Shown piece after piece: positions 56,412 to 64,000 of a DNA stretch of 64,000 bases (within the stretch, counting starts at the first letter, position 1; each line of letters opens with the position of its first letter). The stretch is taken from positions 1,578,701-1,642,700 of the forward strand of contig NC_017390.1 of NCBI RefSeq assembly GCF_000026985.1, read 5' to 3'. Position numbers and translations under genes: made by a program. Origin of the DNA: Erwinia pyrifoliae DSM 12163. Lineage in GTDB: Bacteria; Pseudomonadota; Gammaproteobacteria; Enterobacterales; Enterobacteriaceae. The notes under the pieces were generated by a model that did not search any database, was not told the origin of the DNA, and worked only from the letters and a program-made list of their open reading frames with translations.

Positions 56412-57839
56412 TTAAGAGACCAGTTCCTGCATATAAGCAAACAGGGCCTTGAGCTGCTCCTGCCTGGCCCGATCTCCTTCGTACTGATTAAACAGCATCT
56501 CCAGCTCCTGCACATAGCCCTGTACACGTTCGGGGTTGAGCATCTGACGACGGTGCTGCAACCAGCGTTGTTGTTCCATATCGTCCAGCGTGCCGGGGAA
56601 GTTGCGCGCCCGGAAGCGAAACAGTAGCTTTTCGATACGCGCATCGTTAAAGGTGAGATCCAGCGCCGGCAAATTTTCCGCTGCGGTCTGGCGCACAATA
56701 TTCATCGCGTTGCGGTCGGCATCGCTAAAGAAACCGTTGTAGAGCTGGGCATCCACATCATCTGATGGGGTAAAAGGTTGCGCGTCGGCAAACAGCGTCA
56801 CGACTTTGTCACGCACTTCCGGATGTTGTCGCAGCAGGGCGAGGTTATCCAGACAGCGCTGGCGGTCAATGCCGATGCGTTCAGCATCTTCCGCGCGCAA
56901 CGTATTTGCCGGAGCCACCACCGGGCATTTATTAATATGCACCAGCTTTAGCGGCACCGGGGATGCGCCGTCCAGTTCTTCACGGCGCGTATACAGCCGG
57001 GCGCGCAACGCATCAGCGTCAAGCTCCAGAAGCGGGGCCATATCTCCGTCCAGATCACAGGTTATCAGCGCGTTACGGTTATCAGGATGCCACGCCAGCG
57101 GAGCAATCCAGCTGGTATTGCCTCTTGCTGCGCCGAACATGCCGGAAATATGCACCAGCGGCTTCATCTGCGGAATGTCGATCAGTGTACTGATTTTCTG
57201 TTTGTTACGATGGCTGAACAGGAAATCATACAGGCGCGGCTGTTTCTCCTTCACCCGTTTTGCCATGGCAATCGTGGCATAAACATCCGACATCGCATCA
57301 TGCGCATTTTCATGCGCGACTCCGTTAGCTTTCGTCAGATGTTCAAGGCGAAAGCTGGGAAAGCCGTCGTCATTTTCTGGCCACGTAATACCGTCCGGGC
57401 GCAGCGCGTAGCAGGCGCGCATCACGTCCAGCAGGTCCCAGCGGCTGTTGCCATGCTGCCAGCTCCAGGCATAAGGATCGTAAAAGTTGCGGTAGAAAAG
57501 GTTGCGGCTAACTTCGTCGTCGAAACGGACGTTGTTATAGCCCACCACGCAGGTATTGGGTACGCTAAACAGCTGATGAATACGGCAGGTAAATTCAGCT
57601 TCGCTCAGGCCGCGCGCGCGGGCAATCTGCGGCGTGATACCGGTGATCATCACGGCTTCCGGCTGCGGCAAATAGTCATCCGCTGGCCGGCAGTAAAAGA
57701 CTTCCGGCTCGCCAATAAGATTAAAATCCATATCGGTACGAATAGCAGCGAATTGTGCCGGACGATCCAGCGACGGGCTTTTGCCGAAGGTCTCGTAATC
57801 ATGAAAAAGGAAGGTGGGCTGTATCGGCTTGTCTTTCAC
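56412..57839 (-). CDS. sbcB: Exonuclease I (SbcB)
   Basis: 3'-5' single-strand DNA exonuclease in recombination and mismatch repair. 475 residues. DEDDh nuclease motifs: FLFHDYETFGKSP (Asp15, Glu17) near the N-terminus, CVVGYNNVRFDDEVSRN, and the ExoIII motif NAHDAMSDVYATIAMA near residue 190. SH3-like and helical C-terminal domains follow, completing the enterobacterial length. Reads away from the gap in which the dacD fragment lies. Confidence 0.96.
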   Translation of the reverse strand: MKDKPIQPTFLFHDYETFGKSPSLDRPAQFAAIRTDMDFNLIGEPEVFYCRPADDYLPQPEAVMITGITPQIARARGLSEAEFTCRIHQLFSVPNTCVVGYNNVRFDDEVSRNLFYRNFYDPYAWSWQHGNSRWDLLDVMRACYALRPDGITWPENDDGFPSFRLEHLTKANGVAHENAHDAMSDVYATIAMAKRVKEKQPRLYDFLFSHRNKQKISTLIDIPQMKPLVHISGMFGAARGNTSWIAPLAWHPDNRNALITCDLDGDMAPLLELDADALRARLYTRREELDGASPVPLKLVHINKCPVVAPANTLRAEDAERIGIDRQRCLDNLALLRQHPEVRDKVVTLFADAQPFTPSDDVDAQLYNGFFSDADRNAMNIVRQTAAENLPALDLTFNDARIEKLLFRFRARNFPGTLDDMEQQRWLQHRRQMLNPERVQGYVQELEMLFNQYEGDRARQEQLKALFAYMQELVS

Positions 57840-58229
57840 TGTATCGGGTTGCCTGTGGTTGAGGTTATGCTTTGATCTTTAAATGAAAATTCATGCAGGG
57901 GCGATGGAGCTGTTGTTTATACCGGCGCATTGTGCGCGTTTGCTGGCATGTTGAGTACATCCACGCGCCATCCCCGGCGTTTAGCGCAGGATTAAAAGCG
58001 ACCAGAATACACAACTCTCAATCACGTTATGGTAAACCATGTCCACTCACCACATAAATAACAGATTCAGCAAAGATGTCAGTCATCAGATCGTATCTCT
58101 TTGCTGACCTGAGCTATGAAAGCGTTACTGGTTTGCCGTCAGTTGAGGATGTATTGACCATCGTTGTATTTTTATTCACTCAGTGAAGGGTAATTTAGCA
58201 GCTTATTTCAAACGAAAAGGAATTATTTC
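57840..58229. other. Intergenic region between sbcB and the small lipoprotein gene
   Basis: 390 bases without a credible gene. Only structure seen: inverted repeat CAGCAAAGA (58068-58076) / TCTTTGCTG (58098-58106) with a long loop and no T-run. It must carry the sbcB promoter on the minus strand and that of the lipoprotein on the plus strand. Confidence 0.5.
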
Positions 58230-58490
58230 ATGAAATACGCACCGTTTACGCTATTGACCTCTTTTCTTTGCGGCTGTGCCGGGATGTTTCCCAGCGCCGA
58301 TATGCCCACACCGGATCCCCAAGCCAATACCGTCTGTCAGGGGTTTGGCTGCAAAAGGGGGCCGGGAGCGTTCCCGGATAATAGAGCAACGCACAAGCCG
58401 ACCAGAGATGAGAAGATCCGCGTCCGACAGGGGCTTCCCGCTGACTTTGGCTCGGAAAATATTTATATCAGCTTCCCGACCAAATTTTAG
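58230..58490 (+). CDS. Small predicted lipoprotein, unknown function
   Basis: 86 residues. N-terminal signal MKYAPFTLLTSFLCGC ends in a lipobox-like LCGC with Cys16 as the acylation site, then a Pro/Asp-rich segment, a Cys-x4-Cys pair and basic tail. AAAAGGAAT lies eight to nine bases before ATG. No family recognised. It sits between sbcB and the decayed dacD, not a place where E. coli has such a gene. Confidence 0.55.
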   Translation: MKYAPFTLLTSFLCGCAGMFPSADMPTPDPQANTVCQGFGCKRGPGAFPDNRATHKPTRDEKIRVRQGLPADFGSENIYISFPTKF

Positions 58491-58664
58491 CAAGCCGGGG
58501 CTAAGGGCGTTATCAAGGCCAGGGAGCCACCCGTTCTGGCACGGCTAATCCGCTGAAATTTCGTATTTTCTTGCAATTTAGTCACGCAAAGCAGCCACAG
58601 ATTCCGTACAACATGCGCACATTTCACCTGTTAACGTAACGATGCGTAGGCTGCGGGTAACCCG

Positions 58665-58938
58665 GTGTTTAAAGGTTCTTCACTGATGTTCCTGAAACCC
58701 GGAGAAAACACGCTGCCGCGTGATGACGTTCAGCACATTAAAGCCAGGTAGGTGATTGAGCGCAGAAACCTGGAGCACCGATTGGATTGCACGAACAGGT
58801 CGGCGTTATCCAGCTGCTGAAAGGGGACAAGCAGCTAGCCAGCTATCCGCTGGTGGCGTTGCAGTCGGTGAAGGAAGCCGGTTTAGTACCAAAATCAGGT
58901 AGAAATTTATATCCATTCCTGCTCCTCATGCCAGCTTA
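58665..58938 (+). pseudogene. dacD: Remnant of dacD (C-terminal domain of a PBP5-family DD-carboxypeptidase)
   Basis: Reading MFLKPGENTLPRDDVQHIKAR, then a TAG stop (58749), then VIERRNLE; a single-base deletion at about 58775/58776 shifts the frame to APIGLHEQVGVIQLLKGDK and ASYPLVALQSVKEAGL. Joined, this matches the C-terminal domain of DacA/DacD (compare ...KASYVLNSSELHAPLQKNQ...VVGTI...RPLVVLQ...). The TAG falls on the conserved Tyr. The N-terminal transpeptidase domain is gone, and the extreme C-terminus diverges. In E. coli dacD sits, divergent, next to sbcB, exactly this spot; neighbouring sbmC is absent here. Confidence 0.75.
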
Positions 58939-58979
58939 GGGTATGATGTCGCGTTAACCCCCTGCTTGCGGAGCCACTT

Positions 58980-60038
58980 TTGCGACCGGATAAGCCACTG
59001 TCGGCCTTTGAATTTAGCCTGTACCGTCATTACCGCATCGTGCACGGCGTGCGTATCGCGCTGGCGTTTATCCTCGCTTTTCAGCTGGTGCGGATACTGG
59101 CGATCCCGGAAGGCAGCTGGCCGCTGATCACGCTGGTGGTGGTGATGGGGCCGATATCCTCATGGGGAAACGTGTTCCCACGGGCTGTGCAGCGCATTGG
59201 CGGAACGCTTTTCGGTTCGATAGCCGGGCTTATTGCCATTAAACTGGAGCTTTACTCTCTGCCGTTGATGCTGCTGTGGTGCGCCATCGTCATGTTTATC
59301 AGTGGTTTTCTCGCTCTCGGTAAACATCCCTACATGGCGCTGCTGATTGGCATTACGCTGGGGGTTGTCTGCGGCGGTGTCCCCGGAGATATGGCTACCG
59401 CTCTCTGGCGCGGCGGTGATGTTATCCTTGGATCGCTGCTTGCACTGTTGTTTACCAGCATCTGGCCGCAAAAAGCCTATACCCACTGGCGCATCCAGCT
59501 TTCGGATCTGCTGCTGGAAACGGCGCGCATTTACCACGCCGGACTGACCCCCAACCTGGTCGATAAACCGCGTCTGGCGCGCCCGTTGCAGCATTTGCTG
59601 GGTAAAGTGATCAAAATGCGTGCATTGATCGAACCTTCCAGCAAAGAGACCCGCACGCCGCGATCCGTTTTTGAGGGGATCCAGACGCTGAATCGGAATC
59701 TGGTTTGCACGCTGGAGCTGCAACTCAACGCATGGTGGGCATCGCGTCAAAGCCATCTGATAATGCTTAACGCGCCGTCGCTACGCCGGGCGCAGCAGAT
59801 GACGGAAAGCACACTGCGCGCCTTATCCGGGGCGGTAGTGGAAGGGAATAGCGAGAAAATCGCCGCTATTAGCGCAGAATTGGCGGAAATTGGCCGTGAG
59901 CTGCGGCAGCCGATCGCCGAATCATCGAGAGATGAACAGGTGGAAACCCCGATACAAGGCTATGTCTGGCTGAGCCTGGAAATGGCTCGCCAGCTGGAGC
60001 GGTTATCAGAGCTTATCAGTCTGGTACTGCGAAAATAG
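58980..60038 (+). CDS. yeeA: YeeA, FUSC-family inner-membrane protein
   Basis: 352 residues of the FUSC/aromatic-acid-exporter-like family. Starts at TTG with GGAG seven bases upstream; the start agrees with YeeA of E. coli (MR.DK.LS.FE). Six hydrophobic segments occupy residues ~20-165, including WPLITLVVVMGPISSWGNVFPRAVQRIGGTL, and the cytoplasmic helical C-terminus contains KETRTPRSVFEGIQTLNRNLVCTLELQ. Substrate unknown. 41 bases follow the dacD remnant's last stop. Confidence 0.9.
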   Translation: MRPDKPLSAFEFSLYRHYRIVHGVRIALAFILAFQLVRILAIPEGSWPLITLVVVMGPISSWGNVFPRAVQRIGGTLFGSIAGLIAIKLELYSLPLMLLWCAIVMFISGFLALGKHPYMALLIGITLGVVCGGVPGDMATALWRGGDVILGSLLALLFTSIWPQKAYTHWRIQLSDLLLETARIYHAGLTPNLVDKPRLARPLQHLLGKVIKMRALIEPSSKETRTPRSVFEGIQTLNRNLVCTLELQLNAWWASRQSHLIMLNAPSLRRAQQMTESTLRALSGAVVEGNSEKIAAISAELAEIGRELRQPIAESSRDEQVETPIQGYVWLSLEMARQLERLSELISLVLRK

Positions 60039-60198
60039 AGCGATTCAGCAACAACTTACTGCGATACGTTCAGCTTCAGGGTAAGATAGCAGGCATCCGG
60101 TTCCGCAAGTTAAAATTGCCATCGGCAGCGGTTGGCCGCTAAGCTGGTAGCAACAACAATGATGCCTGTAAGCGCAGGCCCAAATGAAAGGTGTCTTC

Positions 60199-60516
60199 AT
60201 GGAAAACGCAAAGCAATCATTCCAGGACGTTCTGGAGTTCGTTCGTCTGTTCCGTCGTAAGAACAAACTGCAGCGTGAAATTCACGATAACGAAAAGAAA
60301 ATCCGTGATAACCAGAAGCGCGTGCTGCTGCTCGACAACCTGAGTGAGTACATCAAGCCAGGTATGAGCATCGAGGCCGTTCAGGAAATTATCACCAGCA
60401 TGCGCAGTGATTATGAAGATCGCGTTGATGAATACATCATCAAGGTGGCTGACCTGTCGAAAGAACGTCGCGACTTGTCCAGGAAGTTGAAAACGCTGGG
60501 TGAACTCAAAGGGTAG
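60199..60516 (+). CDS. yeeX: YeeX, DUF496-family protein
   Basis: 105 residues from ATG at 60199 ([28 protein letters not shown]). AAAGGTG lies six bases upstream; an ATG 15 bases earlier at 60184 is less likely. Highly charged with heptad-like coiled-coil segments at ~20-50 and ~80-105; conserved throughout enterobacteria, and function is unestablished (possibly nucleoid-associated). Confidence 0.93.
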   Translation: MENAKQSFQDVLEFVRLFRRKNKLQREIHDNEKKIRDNQKRVLLLDNLSEYIKPGMSIEAVQEIITSMRSDYEDRVDEYIIKVADLSKERRDLSRKLKTLGELKG

Positions 60517-60548
60517 TTTACCCAGGGGCGTCTTCCCCTGATCTTCCT

Positions 60549-60578
60549 AAGCCGGGCTGGAGACAGTCCGGCTTTTTT
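60549..60578 (+). terminator. Rho-independent terminator after yeeX
   Basis: Stem AAGCCGG (60549-60555) / CCGGCTT (60568-60574) extended by inner pairs, followed by TTTTTT (60573-60578). Confidence 0.92.
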
Positions 60579-60765
60579 GCTGTCTGCCCGGATGAAAAAT
60601 CTGCAAAACGCGGTGTTATTGCCCACAGAAAACGCGGGCGAAATGAAATAAACCCCCTATATCATTACCCATACTTTGATGGCTTCCTGTTCGCTGCAAT
60701 TTGAAACATAAAAAGACTTTGCACAATTTTAACGGCTTTACCATGCTGAAAGTGCCCCTTCCCTG

Positions 60766-62235
60766 GTGATAACTGGACTCCTCTTGCAAAAATTCATCGT
60801 CTCCGTGCTGCAAGCCATCAAAGGTAGCGCGTGGTATCCGAAACGGCGTGCCTGGCGGGTGATATTCTGGCGTGAAATTACGCCGCTAACGGTGCCTATT
60901 TTCTTTGAAAACCTGTGCGTTCTGCTGATGGGAGTATTGAGCACTTTTCTCGTCAGCTGGCTCGGTAAAGAAGCGATGGCCGGCGTGGGGCTGGCGGACA
61001 GCTTTAATATCGTGGTGATCTCCTTTTTTGCCGCCATTGACCTCGGCACGACGGTGGTGGTGGCTTTCAGTCTTGGCAGACTCAATCGCGACAGGGCGGT
61101 AGCGGCGGCACGTCAGTCACTGATTATTATGACAGGATTTGCCGTTTTACTGGCGCTGGTGATTGAGTTTATTGGCCCGCAGATCGTTGATTTGATTGCG
61201 GGAAAAGCCGACCCGCAGGTGAAAGTGCTGGCGCTTTCTTATCTGCAGGTTACGGCGTGGAGCTACCCGGCTGCGGCCATCGCCCTGATAGGCTGCGGCG
61301 CATTGCGCGGCGGGGGAAATACCAAAATACCCATGTTAATCAACGGCGGGATGAATATCCTTAATATTGCCATTAGCAGCGTGCTGATCTACGGCTGCTT
61401 CTCCTGGCAGGGTATGGGATTTATTGGTGCCGGTCTGGGGTTAACCATCTCGCGTTACATCGGGGCAGCAGCGGTGATCTACGTGCTGGCGATCGGCTTT
61501 GTTCCGGCGTTGAAAATCTCGCTAAAAAGTTATTTTACCCGCCTCAATGCCGGCATTTTGCGCGAAGTGCTGGGCATTGGTGTTCCGGCCAGCATTGAGT
61601 CGGTGCTGTTTAACGGTGGCAAATTACTGACCCAGATCTTTGTTGCTGGTATGGGAACCGATGTGATCGCGGGTAATTTTATTGCTTTCTCAATCGTTTC
61701 GCTGATTAACCTGCCGGGTAACGCGCTGGGTTCGGCTTCAACCATCATCGTCGGAACGCGTCTTGGCCGTGGTCAGCTGGGCCAGCCGGAGCGGGTGCTG
61801 CGCTATATCTTTTGGCTGTCGACTCTGGTTGTTAGCGCTCTTTCGCTGCTGATCGTGCCATTTGCCGGGCAGCTGGCGCGGTTTTACACTCAGGATGAAT
61901 CGGTCGTCCACATAGTGAAATTATTGGTATGGCTTAATGCCGCCTTTATGCCTTTCTGGGCGGCGTCCTGGGTGCTGCCTGCCGGGCTGAAAGGAGCGCG
62001 TGATGCGCGCTACACCATGTGGATATCACTGTTGAGTATGTGGGGTGGGCGGATTATTGCCGGTTATCTATTGGGGATCGTGCTCGGATTTGGCGTAGTG
62101 GGTATCTGGCTGGGGATGGTACTGGACTGGATAATCCGTGGTGGGTTCTTCTATCGGCGCATGGACAGCGGGCGCTGGCTGTGGAAGTACAGGCCGCAGG
62201 CGAAAGCGGTTAGCGCACAAAACGATCCCTTTTAA
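60766..62235 (+). CDS. yeeO: YeeO, MATE-family multidrug/flavin exporter
   Basis: 489 residues from a GTG start; a TTG at 60784 is an alternative, and neither has a strong ribosome binding site. Twelve membrane helices with the MATE signatures FWREITPLTVPIFFENLCVLLMGVLSTFLVSWLGKEAMAGVGLADS-region, GALRGGGNTKIPMLING and a second-half KGARDARYTMW. E. coli YeeO exports FMN/FAD and dipeptides and is similar through the core. Monocistronic. Confidence 0.9.
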   Translation: MITGLLLQKFIVSVLQAIKGSAWYPKRRAWRVIFWREITPLTVPIFFENLCVLLMGVLSTFLVSWLGKEAMAGVGLADSFNIVVISFFAAIDLGTTVVVAFSLGRLNRDRAVAAARQSLIIMTGFAVLLALVIEFIGPQIVDLIAGKADPQVKVLALSYLQVTAWSYPAAAIALIGCGALRGGGNTKIPMLINGGMNILNIAISSVLIYGCFSWQGMGFIGAGLGLTISRYIGAAAVIYVLAIGFVPALKISLKSYFTRLNAGILREVLGIGVPASIESVLFNGGKLLTQIFVAGMGTDVIAGNFIAFSIVSLINLPGNALGSASTIIVGTRLGRGQLGQPERVLRYIFWLSTLVVSALSLLIVPFAGQLARFYTQDESVVHIVKLLVWLNAAFMPFWAASWVLPAGLKGARDARYTMWISLLSMWGGRIIAGYLLGIVLGFGVVGIWLGMVLDWIIRGGFFYRRMDSGRWLWKYRPQAKAVSAQNDPF

Positions 62236-62551
62236 CCGCGAGGAGATGCGTTCAACACGGGTATTTAAGATATATCATAGCTATATTTCACCGGTCATTG
62301 CCATGCTAACGCTGCGCGCGCCCTTGCCTGGTGGCATCAGATATAACGTGATAAATCAGTCAGACTTATGGCTGGCGATGCTGATATGCGCGGCCATGTG
62401 CGCAAAAAGCGCCGGGGAAAAATGTACGCGATAATTGATGCGCTGCATGAGGCAGCGAAGAAAATGACCCGCTGTTCATTTAGCTCACAGCCGGTTTATC
62501 CGCACGACAACCGCTTAACGATTGCCGTACGGAGCTGCCTTAGATCAGCAA
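62236..62551. other. Intergenic region after yeeO
   Basis: 316 bases between yeeO and the convergent ene-reductase. Short open frames occur but none has family features or a good ribosome binding site. No clear terminator seen. Confidence 0.5.
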
Positions 62552-63652
62552 CTATTCACCTAAACGGTAACGTTCCAGCCAGTGTGCGTAGGGTGCTGGC
62601 AGCAGCGAGGACGGGCGCTCTACCTTCAGCTGTTTCGCCAGATAGTACGGATAGTGCGGGTCGGCGAGCAGCGCACGGCCAATCATCACTAAATCCATTT
62701 GCTGTTCAGCTATCGCACGTTCCGCGACTGCAGGTGCTTCCATGCCCCAGGATGTTGCGACCGGTAACCCGGTTGCGTGGCGCACGCGCTGCGCGACCGG
62801 AGCGAGAAAGCCAGGCCCCCACGGGATATCGGTTTCTGCCACGGTGAAGCCGATACTGACGTTCAGCAGATCCAGACCGTTTTTCTGCATCAGTTGGGTC
62901 AGTTCAATCGACTCACTCAGCGTTTCTTCATCACGTCCGTCATATTCAATCACGCCAAGACGTGCGGTCAGCGGCAGATTTTCCGGCCACACCTCGCGCA
63001 CCGCCGCAAGGGTTTCCAGCAGGAAGCGACTGCGCCCGGTGAAACTACCGCCATAGCGATCCGTTCGCTGGTTAGTATGCGGTGAGAAAAAGCTCTGGCC
63101 GAGATAGCCGTGGGCGAAATGCAGTTCAAGCCATTCGAAACCTGCATCACGCGCGCGGCGGGCTGCGGCGACAAAGTCACTTTTTACCCGGGTAATATCT
63201 TCTATCGTCATTGCTTTCGGCACCTTAGGTAGATGATGACCGAAGGCCACGGCGGATGGGGACAGGGTTTCCCAACCAGCGCTGTTACCGGCTGCGATAT
63301 GGTCGTCACCTTCCCATGGACGGTTAGCACTGGCTTTGCGCCCGGCGTGAGCGATCTGAATAGCCGGTACTGCCCCGGCGGCTTTGATTGAGGCGGCGAT
63401 CTGCGCCATGCTTTGCGCCTGTCGATCGTTCCACAGCCCGGTACAGCCCGGAGTGATGCGGCCTTCCGGTGATACCGCCGTAGCTTCAACAATAACCAGT
63501 CCCGCGCCGCCGCGAGCCATCGACGGATAGTGAACCTGATGCCATTCGTTAGTCAGGCCATCTTCAGCACTGTACTGGCACATCGGCGGCACGGCAATGC
63601 GATTACGCAAGGTGACGTCTTTCAATTTAAACGGGGTAAAAAGTGCGGACAT
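62552..63652 (-). CDS. NADH:flavin oxidoreductase, XenA/YqjM-like ene-reductase
   Basis: 366 residues from the ATG at 63652, which has GAGG six bases upstream; an in-frame TTG at 63664 is rejected. Old Yellow Enzyme TIM barrel with FMN. Cys25 (VPPMCQYSAEDG) is the redox-modulating cysteine of the YqjM/XenA class. IQIAHAGRKAS, the catalytic WLELHFAHGYLGQSFFSPHTNQRTDRYGG (His pair near 178/181) and GRALLADPHYPY FMN-phosphate motif are present. Reduces activated C=C bonds of enones, nitro compounds and similar; natural substrate unknown. Confidence 0.9.
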   Translation of the reverse strand: MSALFTPFKLKDVTLRNRIAVPPMCQYSAEDGLTNEWHQVHYPSMARGGAGLVIVEATAVSPEGRITPGCTGLWNDRQAQSMAQIAASIKAAGAVPAIQIAHAGRKASANRPWEGDDHIAAGNSAGWETLSPSAVAFGHHLPKVPKAMTIEDITRVKSDFVAAARRARDAGFEWLELHFAHGYLGQSFFSPHTNQRTDRYGGSFTGRSRFLLETLAAVREVWPENLPLTARLGVIEYDGRDEETLSESIELTQLMQKNGLDLLNVSIGFTVAETDIPWGPGFLAPVAQRVRHATGLPVATSWGMEAPAVAERAIAEQQMDLVMIGRALLADPHYPYYLAKQLKVERPSSLLPAPYAHWLERYRLGE

Positions 63653-63940
63653 ATTTAACCTCAATGATGAATCGGTCAGGGCGACAGAGCATCAGAGTAG
63701 GCCAGTCAGGCTGGCAGCAATTAACCGCATGTGCTTCCGTCAGCGGCATTATCTATTGGCAATAACGCCCGCAGCCATCTGTTTCCAGGTTCGACTTAAT
63801 ACTGGACGGTTTATTCGCTGTTGTAGGGAAGAACATCTCCGGTTATCCCCTCCGCGTAAGCACACTTTCTTAGCGCAGGGGGTATTGAGCCGATCCCGCC
63901 GATGGACGTTTGCTGAACCCGGTGAAAACGCAATGACGCC

Positions 63941-64000
63941 TTATCTGGCGAGGAAGTTAACCAGCGCCTCTTTGAACTCCTTCGCGGGCTGTAAAAAGCA
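63941..64000 (-). CDS. C-terminal fragment, probable alpha/beta hydrolase (runs off window)
   Basis: The minus-strand frame entering from the right edge encodes CFLQPAKEFKEALVNFLAR and stops at TAA (63943-63941). This resembles the last helix of alpha/beta-hydrolase proteins, but 19 residues are too few for certainty. The gap 63653-63940 has no recognised feature. Confidence 0.35.
   Translation of the reverse strand, partial: CFLQPAKEFKEALVNFLAR

Noticed and set aside
58068..58106. Inverted repeat between sbcB and the lipoprotein gene as terminator or attachment site
   Set aside because: No T-run, long loop and no integrase or tRNA nearby.

Overview
The window looks like chromosome from a plant-associated Erwinia of the E. 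amylovora / E. pyrifoliae / E. tasmaniensis group. The complete amylovoran-type capsule operon (amsG-H-I-A-B-C-D-E-F-J-K-L) is present in the known order, followed by galF and galE. The flanks are the usual enterobacterial neighbours of that locus: mdtAB, yegD, udk, dcd, asmA and yegH on one side, and gnd, the his operon, yeeZ, plaP, sbcB, yeeA, yeeX and yeeO on the other. Species assignment is inference from gene content and remembered sequences; no search was run.

Layout. (1) 1-11.5 kb, housekeeping: a partial RND multidrug efflux operon (mdtAB, minus strand), a divergent aldo/keto reductase, the Hsp70-like yegD, a PAP2-type membrane phosphatase, udk, dcd, asmA and the TerC/CBS protein yegH. 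(2) 11.5-30.2 kb, exopolysaccharide: a ~0.8 kb untranslated leader carries an RcsAB-type box and a JUMPstart/ops element. It is followed by the initiating sugar-phosphate transferase (AmsG), the export/kinase set (AmsH, AmsI, AmsA), glycosyltransferases (AmsB, D, E, K), polymerase (AmsC), pyruvyl transferase (AmsJ), flippase (AmsL), the secreted beta-helix-like AmsF, and galF/galE for UDP-sugar supply. A strong terminator closes this block. (3) 30.2-42 kb, a second, AT-rich glycan locus with its own extended -10 promoter and second JUMPstart/ops element: rfbB-rfbA plus an orphan SDR (a dTDP-6-deoxyhexose module), then an ABC-exporter O-antigen set in the same order as Klebsiella galactan-I genes (wzm-wzt-wbbM-like-glf-wbbN-like-wbbO-like). 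A TagF-like gene lies in the opposite orientation next to gnd. (4) 42-53.5 kb: gnd, an amino-acid-related trio (deacylase, periplasmic binding protein, YbaK/YeaK-type deacylase) and the complete his operon (hisG-D-C-B-H-A-F-I) with promoter, His-rich leader peptide, attenuator and end terminator. (5) 53.5-64 kb: yeeZ, plaP with an upstream leader region, sbcB, a small lipoprotein, a decayed dacD fragment, yeeA, yeeX, yeeO, a XenA/YqjM-like ene-reductase and the last codons of a probable hydrolase.

How the parts work together: regions 2 and 3 are adjacent but separately transcribed surface-glycan factories. The first is Wzx/Wzy-dependent exopolysaccharide synthesis; the second is ABC-transporter-dependent LPS O-antigen synthesis. 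Both appear to depend on RfaH through ops, and GalF/GalE (with Glf) can supply UDP-galactose and UDP-galactofuranose to both. The parts most worth a second look are the galactan-like O-antigen set fused to a 6-deoxysugar module, the TagF-like orphan, the Tat-like signal on AmsF, the dacD remnant, and the possible leader ORF overlapping plaP.
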